The notes beneath the pieces are model-generated. The model ran no database searches, was not told where the DNA came from, and saw nothing but the letters and a program-made list of their open reading frames with translations. The translations under genes and the position numbers were made by a program. Positions 29,226 through 33,753 of a stretch of DNA of 33,753 nt are shown here, one piece after another (within the stretch, counting starts at the first letter, position 1; each line of letters begins with the position of its first letter). This stretch comes from Oscillospiraceae bacterium (GTDB taxonomy: Bacteria > Bacillota > Clostridia > Oscillospirales > Ruminococcaceae), in the NCBI GenBank assembly GCA_018110985.1, contig JAGAWT010000012.1, positions 1 to 33,753 on the forward strand, in the 5' to 3' direction.

Positions 29226-30149
29226 TCAGTCTGTAAATGAGAGATCTGCGGTCATGCCGTCATAACCGCATTCCGCAGATGGGAAGATATCTGCTGCAAG
29301 GTGAAGGTATTCTTTCGGGTCTTTTATCCTTTGGGAGTAATGGGCAAGCCACAGCCGCTTCACATTTGCGTCCTTTGCGCACCTGCCTGCCTGGGAAAAG
29401 GTCATGTGGCCTCTTTCGGCTGCAAGAGCACTGTGCTCCTCTTCTGCGTATGTTGCCTCACATATCATAAGATCAGCATTCATTGCAGCATCAGTAAGAG
29501 ACTTGCAGGGTGATGTGTCTCCGGTGAATATGAATTTCAGACCGTTTCTCTTTTCCCCCATGACCATATCGGGCTCAATGATCCTGTCTCCGACCGTAAC
29601 ACTTTCCCCGTGCTGGAGCATTTTCCACAGATGAACGGGTATACCGAGTTCCTGTGCCTTTTGGGGAAGAAATACCCCCTGCCTTTCAAGCTCAAAGGAA
29701 TAGCCTGTGCTTACGACCCTGTGCTTCGTAGGGAATCCTGTGAGGCAGGCTTCCTTCGGAAACCCGCTTATGATATCGCAAAGCCTTGTCCTGCCGCCTG
29801 TCTGTATCAGGTGTATGTCATATGAAAGCTGCCCTGCCAGTTTCAACACAGGCTCCATGTTTTCCTCGAGCCCTGCGGGTCCCATGATGTAGAGCGGCTT
29901 TGTCCTGCCTGTACTGAACAGTGTCTGCATCAGTCCCGGCAGGCCTAAAATATGATCTCCGTGATAGTGGGTAAGGACTATAAGATCTACCTTTGCCAGG
30001 CTGCGTGAGGCTTTTCTTGCAGCTGTCTGCGTACCCTCTCCGCAGTCAAAGAGCAGGGATCTGCCTTCGTATTCAAGCAGCGCCGCCGTTAATGCCCTGT
30101 CGGGAGTGGGCAGCAGTCCGGATGTTCCAAGAAGTGTGACTTTTATCAT
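29226..30149 (-). CDS. rnz: Ribonuclease Z
   Basis: A 307-residue metallo-beta-lactamase-fold nuclease that removes the 3' trailer from tRNA precursors. Motif II THYHGDHILGLPGL gives H61, H63, D65 and H66; later metal ligands lie in the region of TKHRV, FTGDTSPC and LAHYSQR. The GHMTFSQAG segment is diagnostic for RNase Z rather than other members of the fold. The length matches the short (RNase Z-S) form, with the flexible arm region present (about 150-190). GGAGG precedes the start at 30149. It lies downstream of the UDP-sugar pyrophosphorylase gene on the same strand, separated by a hairpin. Confidence 0.95.
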   Translation of the reverse strand: MIKVTLLGTSGLLPTPDRALTAALLEYEGRSLLFDCGEGTQTAARKASRSLAKVDLIVLTHYHGDHILGLPGLMQTLFSTGRTKPLYIMGPAGLEENMEPVLKLAGQLSYDIHLIQTGGRTRLCDIISGFPKEACLTGFPTKHRVVSTGYSFELERQGVFLPQKAQELGIPVHLWKMLQHGESVTVGDRIIEPDMVMGEKRNGLKFIFTGDTSPCKSLTDAAMNADLMICEATYAEEEHSALAAERGHMTFSQAGRCAKDANVKRLWLAHYSQRIKDPKEYLHLAADIFPSAECGYDGMTADLSFTD

Positions 30150-30206
30150 TTGTTTCCTCCCGCAACAGATATATTCCTTCGGTGTGCCTATATTACCGAA
30201 AGCTCA

Positions 30207-30250
30207 AAGATCCGCAGCTTTTCCGATCAACAAGGAAGGCTGCGGATCTT
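30207..30250 (-). terminator. Hairpin between the pyrophosphorylase gene and rnz
   Basis: Twelve-pair stem AAGATCCGCAGC/GCTGCGGATCTT with additional inner TTCC/GGAA pairing, located 12 bp past the pyrophosphorylase stop codon. The minus-strand tail has only a short T-run (CTTTGAG), so read-through into rnz is possible. Confidence 0.6.
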
Positions 30251-30261
30251 GTTTTCAGTAA

Positions 30262-31485
30262 TTACAGCTCTATGCCGTTTAGCTTGCAGAGCTCTCTTGC
30301 ACTTTCAACAGAGTCAATGCCCGTGGGGTTCTTGATGGGCGCAAATTCCTTTTCCCTGACCACTTCGTAGGGAAGGCAGGTAGAAAGCTGATGTATCATA
30401 TCCAGTACAAGCTGCTCGAATTTGTAGCCGTTAGGCTCGGCAGGCTTTACAGGATCACCGTTTTCGTCAAGACAGGGTATCTTTTTCTTTACGATGTGCA
30501 GGGGCATCCTGTCATCTGTAACACTTGCCAGCTCCGATGTGCGGAAAAGATAGTTCAGTATAACGCCGTAATTGTAGGCGGGTTCTCCCTTCTCATCCTT
30601 GGCGTTCATCATATCCTCGGACAGCTCGTAATACTCTACGATGGAGGGTCTGCCGTCTTCAAGGCACATAACACCGACTTTTTCGTCAGGAGCGGCTTTT
30701 TTTACCACCTTGGCACCTACGGACACATCCGCAAGAACAGTGGCTCCTACAAAGCAGGGGTCGCAGATACGCTGGAGAACATTGTCCACCGCAAAAACAT
30801 CTATCCACTCTATGCCCTCGTTTACAAGGATCTTGTCAAGGCCTGCACGCACCATGGAGGAATACCAGCCCGCATTTCCGTTGGGTGAGGTGGATATCCT
30901 GTCCTTTGCCTCCATGTAGAGCTTGCCGTTAAAGTCGCAGGCAGGCGCCATATCCTGCTTGAAGAATACAACCATTTCCTGCTTGTAGCCGAAAAATCCC
31001 TTTTCTGTGAGGAATTTCACGGTGGCATCATGGTTTTTCTCGCTGGTCATGATGAAAAGGCGGATCCATGTGTTCGTTTCCTTTACCACATCCAGAAGAT
31101 TGGTGATTATCCTTTCAAAGATGTAAACGTGCCTGTTGAGCCCTATGTCAAACATACCCTTGGGGTTGTCGGAACCAAGTCTGGTGCCCATTCCGCCTGC
31201 AAGGAGCATGGCTGCGGTCTTTCCCTCCCTGATGGCTTTCACGCCTGCGGCATAGAGCTCGTCTCTGCGCCTTTCTATCTCGGGGAGCTGCATTGCGGCA
31301 AGGGGTGAGAAACTGCCCCTTGTTTCGTCGGCACCGCTGCCTATCCTTTTGAGAACGGAGAAATCTGTCTCCTCGACCTGCTTTACAAGTGCAGCCTTCC
31401 CCTCATCGGAAAGCTCGTCGTAATACTTGAAAACGTGCTCCTGTCCGATGTCGCACATCTTTTTGTAAGCCTGCTCATAGTTCAT
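30262..31485 (-). CDS. UDP-sugar pyrophosphorylase (UAP1/UGP-like)
   Basis: A 407-residue nucleotidyltransferase of the eukaryotic-like UDPGP family. The nucleotide-binding loop is MLLAGGMGTRLGSDNPKGMF (93-112), followed by FIMTSEKNHDATVKFL, YKQEMVVFFKQDMAPACDF, SPNGNAGWYSSM (GN-G signature) and DVFAVDNVLQRICDP. It joins UTP with a hexose- or hexosamine-1-phosphate to give UDP-sugar and PPi. The length and GNAGWY motif fit the UAP1 branch, which handles GlcNAc-1-P or GalNAc-1-P, but Glc-1-P or Gal-1-P cannot be excluded. It starts 62 bp after galE on the same strand, so the pair makes and interconverts UDP-sugars. AAAGAGG ribosome site upstream. Confidence 0.9.
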   Translation of the reverse strand: MNYEQAYKKMCDIGQEHVFKYYDELSDEGKAALVKQVEETDFSVLKRIGSGADETRGSFSPLAAMQLPEIERRRDELYAAGVKAIREGKTAAMLLAGGMGTRLGSDNPKGMFDIGLNRHVYIFERIITNLLDVVKETNTWIRLFIMTSEKNHDATVKFLTEKGFFGYKQEMVVFFKQDMAPACDFNGKLYMEAKDRISTSPNGNAGWYSSMVRAGLDKILVNEGIEWIDVFAVDNVLQRICDPCFVGATVLADVSVGAKVVKKAAPDEKVGVMCLEDGRPSIVEYYELSEDMMNAKDEKGEPAYNYGVILNYLFRTSELASVTDDRMPLHIVKKKIPCLDENGDPVKPAEPNGYKFEQLVLDMIHQLSTCLPYEVVREKEFAPIKNPTGIDSVESARELCKLNGIEL

Positions 31486-31547
31486 GGTAATACCTCTTTC
31501 TCCTTATATATCTTACAGATCACGATCGTTTACGAGAGATGAGCCCC

Positions 31548-32564
31548 TCAGTCCTCAAATCCGTTGGGGTTCTGGGACTGCCAGCGCCAGGAATCCTCGC
31601 ACATTTCCTTTATGCCGTACTTGGCGGTCCACCCAAGCTCCTTCTGCGCAAGCTCTGCGGAGGCGTAGCACTGTGCCACGTCACCTGGACGGCGGGGCTT
31701 TATGGAATAGGGTATCTTCTGTCCCGTGGTCTCCTCAAATGCCTTTACCAGCTGCAGGACGCTTACTCCGTTTCCTGTTCCCAGATTGTAGACCTTGAGA
31801 CCGCAATTCTCCTTTATCTTGTCAAGAGCCTTCACATGACCCTCTGCCAGATCCACAACATGGATATAGTCACGCACGCCCGTGCCGTCGGGAGTGTCAT
31901 AATCATTTCCGAATACACCCAGCTCTTTCAGCTTGCCCACAGCTACCTGTGTGATATAGGGCATAAGATTGTTGGGTATACCGTTGGGATTGTCACCTAT
32001 AAGCCCCGATCTGTGTGCTCCTATGGGGTTGAAGTAGCGGAGAAGGATGACATTCCATTCATTGTCAGCCTTCTGTATGTCCGTAAGTATCTGTTCCAGC
32101 ATGGATTTTGTCCATCCGTAAGGATTGGTGCAGGATTTTTTGGGGCATTCCTCCGTGATGGGGACAAATTCGGGATCACCGTAGACTGTGGCTGAAGATG
32201 AGAAGATAATGTTTTTGACACCGTGCTTTCTCAGCTCATCCACAAGGATAAGTGTGCCCTGCAGGTTGTTCTCATAGTACTCCCAGGGCTTACGGACGGA
32301 TTCGCCCACAGCCTTGAGTCCCGCAAAGTGGATGCAGGCATCTACCTTTTCGGCATCGAGTATCCTGGACATTGCATTCCTGTCAAGAGTATCTGCCTTG
32401 TAAAAATTTACCTTTTTGCCGGTTATCTTTTCCACACGGTCGATGCTTTTCATTGAAGAATTGACGAGATTATCAACAACAACGGCCTCATAACCGTTTT
32501 CAAGCAGGGAAACAACAGTGTGGGAGCCTATGTAGCCGGCACCGCCCGTTACAAGTATTTTCAT
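31548..32564 (-). CDS. galE: UDP-glucose 4-epimerase
   Basis: A 338-residue short-chain-dehydrogenase-type epimerase that interconverts UDP-Glc and UDP-Gal (and perhaps the N-acetyl forms). The NAD loop is GGAGYIGSH (7-15). Catalytic residues S124 (SSSATVYG), Y149 and K153 (YGWTK) fall at the same numbers as in E. coli GalE. IHFAGLKAVGES and NLGTGNGVSVLQ are also typical. Full length, no added domain. It has a clear promoter and a GGAGGT site, and is followed by the pyrophosphorylase gene, forming a two-gene UDP-sugar operon. It could supply UDP-Gal for surface glycans and serve galactose catabolism. Confidence 0.97.
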   Translation of the reverse strand: MKILVTGGAGYIGSHTVVSLLENGYEAVVVDNLVNSSMKSIDRVEKITGKKVNFYKADTLDRNAMSRILDAEKVDACIHFAGLKAVGESVRKPWEYYENNLQGTLILVDELRKHGVKNIIFSSSATVYGDPEFVPITEECPKKSCTNPYGWTKSMLEQILTDIQKADNEWNVILLRYFNPIGAHRSGLIGDNPNGIPNNLMPYITQVAVGKLKELGVFGNDYDTPDGTGVRDYIHVVDLAEGHVKALDKIKENCGLKVYNLGTGNGVSVLQLVKAFEETTGQKIPYSIKPRRPGDVAQCYASAELAQKELGWTAKYGIKEMCEDSWRWQSQNPNGFED

Positions 32565-32599
32565 TTGTTCTACCTCCGATGATGGCTTCTTCCTTTATA

Positions 32600-32628
32600 A
32601 AAATACCATATAAATAGTATAATGTCAA
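32600..32628 (-). promoter_or_regulatory. Promoter of galE
   Basis: Minus-strand TTGACA (32623-32628), 17-bp spacer, TATTTT (32600-32605), about 35 bp before the start codon. Confidence 0.75.
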
Positions 32629-32655
32629 GCAAAAAATCAAATGTGCGGGAAAGAG

Positions 32656-33384
32656 TCAGAGTTCACCGCAGAGCATCATGAGGGCTGAGGTCACGGCAAT
32701 GGGGGCTGTTTCGCACCTTAGTATCCTTTTGCCGAGCCACAGAAGGTCTGCTGACAAGGCGGCTTTTTCTGCCTCATTGGGGTCAAAGCCGCCTTCCGGA
32801 CCTGTCATGACCGCAATGGAGGAGGCGGTGCATATTTTATCCTTTATATCCGAGAATCTGACGGATCTTCCCTCGGTCTTTTCGTAGCAGAAAAGGGAAA
32901 CATCGGCATTTTGGAGGATTTTAAGCGCATCCTCAAAGCTGTCAGCTTTTGTGACCGACGGTATTATTCCTCTGCCTGATTGCTTGGCAGCTTCAAGTGC
33001 AACTTTCTGAAAACGATCAATCTTATTTTTACTGTCGCCGAATCTTGCGACACATCTTCCTGTTTCAAAGAATACAAATGAAGAAGCACCGAGTTCAGTG
33101 CATTTTTGTATGACAGTTTCAGCCTTATCGGATTTGGGAAGAGCGCAGAGCAGGGTGAGACGGACATTGGGTTCGGAATCGGAAAGAGAGGATGAGATCA
33201 CCCTGCAGCTCACCGTATCTTTGGTAAAGGATACTATCTCCGTTTCATACTCTGTGCCCTGACGGCAAAGAATGAGCCTGTCGCCTATACGGCTGCGCAG
33301 GGACCTGCCTATGTGTACAGCGTTTTCTCCTTTCAGAGTAATGATACCGTTTTCGGGAAGATCATCTATAAAGAATCTTGGCAT
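32656..33384 (-). CDS. rsmE: 16S rRNA m3U1498 methyltransferase
   Basis: A 242-residue SPOUT-class methyltransferase that methylates N3 of U1498 in 16S rRNA. The N-terminal PUA-like part is MPRFFID and AVHIGRSLRSRIGDRLILC. The catalytic part has CALPKSDKAETVIQKCTELG, the SAM-knot motif MTGPEGGFDPNE, and LGKRILRCETAPIAVTSALM. Start chosen at 33384 (MPRFFID), which has GAGGTGATAGA upstream; the open frame reaches back to 33438 but that part is unlikely to be translated. A TATAAT lies just upstream (about 33402) without a clear -35 box. It is separated from galE by galE's own promoter. Confidence 0.95.
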   Translation of the reverse strand: MPRFFIDDLPENGIITLKGENAVHIGRSLRSRIGDRLILCRQGTEYETEIVSFTKDTVSCRVISSSLSDSEPNVRLTLLCALPKSDKAETVIQKCTELGASSFVFFETGRCVARFGDSKNKIDRFQKVALEAAKQSGRGIIPSVTKADSFEDALKILQNADVSLFCYEKTEGRSVRFSDIKDKICTASSIAVMTGPEGGFDPNEAEKAALSADLLWLGKRILRCETAPIAVTSALMMLCGEL

Positions 33385-33643
33385 TCTATCACCTCGTTTA
33401 TTATACTTAATATTAAAACAAAAATAGCTGATTTTCAATGGATTTACCTACTTTTGTCATCATAAATAACAACTCCAGCAACATGATGATGAAAAACATA
33501 CAAAAAGCACAAAAGGGCTTTTATACAGGCATTTTGGAGAGAAAACCCGTGAGACTTTCTTTGTGCAAAATCATTCAGAAAAGGAGAAGTTGGGCTCTCA
33601 AATTGTGTATTTATCCAAAAGCGAAAAAAAAGGAAAAAAGTTC

Positions 33644-33672
33644 TTGACAAGCGGGGAGAAATGTGTTAATAT
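33644..33672 (+). promoter_or_regulatory. Strong promoter at the window end
   Basis: TTGACA (33644-33649), 17-bp spacer, TAATAT (33667-33672), preceded by an A-rich tract (33624-33640) like an UP element. The 200 bp before it (33439-33643) contain short open frames on both strands but nothing that looks like a gene. Confidence 0.75.
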
Positions 33673-33678
33673 ATACAA

Positions 33679-33753
33679 GTCGCCCGATGAACGGGGCTGC
33701 GAGAGAGGGTCCGGGAGGACGCCAGAGGCGGCTCAGGGAAAGGGCAGAGCGAA
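33679..33753 (+). ncRNA. Structured untranslated RNA or leader, truncated by window
   Basis: Directly after the promoter the base composition changes to GC- and purine-rich with several small stems: GCCCG-ATGAA-CGGGGC, GTCC-GGGA-GGAC, GCC-AGA-GGC and GCTC...GAGC. No ribosome site or start codon with a sensible frame is seen. This fits a stable RNA gene or a riboswitch-like leader. It does not carry the RNase P GAGGAAAGTCC signature, the tmRNA or SRP consensus, or a clear T-box. Identity is left open. Confidence 0.4.

Noticed and set aside
33679-33753. RNase P RNA, tmRNA, SRP RNA or T-box as identity of the terminal RNA
   Set aside because: None of the diagnostic strings (GAGGAAAGTCC, tmRNA 5' end, GGAAGGAAGCAGCC-like SRP loop, full T-box stem I with GGCTGAGAGG-like strand) is present in the visible part.

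Overview
The window looks like chromosomal DNA of a fibre-degrading, low-to-moderate GC Firmicute, most likely a Ruminococcus or close relative. This is inferred from gene content and codon style: a GH11 xylanase lipoprotein, a GH9 cellulase-type enzyme, surface proteins with C-terminal sorting-like tails, typical Firmicute promoters (TTGACA-N17-TATAAT) and GGAGG ribosome sites. No rRNA or tRNA gene is present to confirm it.

Layout. 1-138: 3' end of a group II intron (domains V and VI). 154-2572: minus-strand genes for a small LSM-like protein, a DEDDh exonuclease, a YhfC-type membrane protease and a small membrane protein. 2848-6544: plus-strand GNAT-like protein, a Cache/HAMP/PP2C (RsbU-type) phosphatase, and a TetR regulator. 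6627-9682: minus-strand three-gene operon (DUF4178 protein, DUF350 protein, membrane-embedded spermidine synthase homologue). 9869-13856: minus-strand GH11 xylanase lipoprotein and a hybrid sensor kinase. 14289-17149: plus-strand methyltransferase/pyrophosphatase-like fusion and two tandem secreted FN3 paralogues. 17316-18248: minus-strand prephenate dehydratase with a lipoprotein signal. 18658-20386: two tandem cell-surface proteins with Ala/Glu/Pro stalks. 20503-22361: minus-strand sugar-kinase-like protein, Nudix hydrolase and a small basic protein. 22755-26745: plus-strand GH9 enzyme and a secreted InlB-repeat protein. 26953-29206: an alpha/beta hydrolase with a small companion, divergent from a LysR regulator. 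29226-33384: minus-strand rnz, UDP-sugar pyrophosphorylase, galE and rsmE. 33644 to the end: a strong promoter followed by a structured, apparently untranslated RNA cut by the window edge.

The most distinctive feature is a dispersed palindromic element: five copies of exactly 103 bp and one 47-bp internal-deletion derivative. Each copy is flanked by a 3-bp direct repeat of form TNA (TTA, TTA, TAA, TAA, TGA, TGA). It behaves like a non-autonomous transposable element (MITE). One copy sits in the loop of the GH9 terminator, and removing it plus one TGA restores a perfect 14-bp stem. Two copies lie directly after stop codons, with the stop codon itself serving as the target repeat. Compensatory changes between copies suggest the hairpin is maintained.

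Functionally the window mixes plant-polysaccharide use (GH11, GH9, surface binding-like proteins, UDP-sugar metabolism, a candidate hexosamine kinase), signalling (PP2C phosphatase, hybrid kinase, TetR, LysR) and a polyamine-synthase/membrane module. All functional calls rest on motif recognition by eye; no database search was run.
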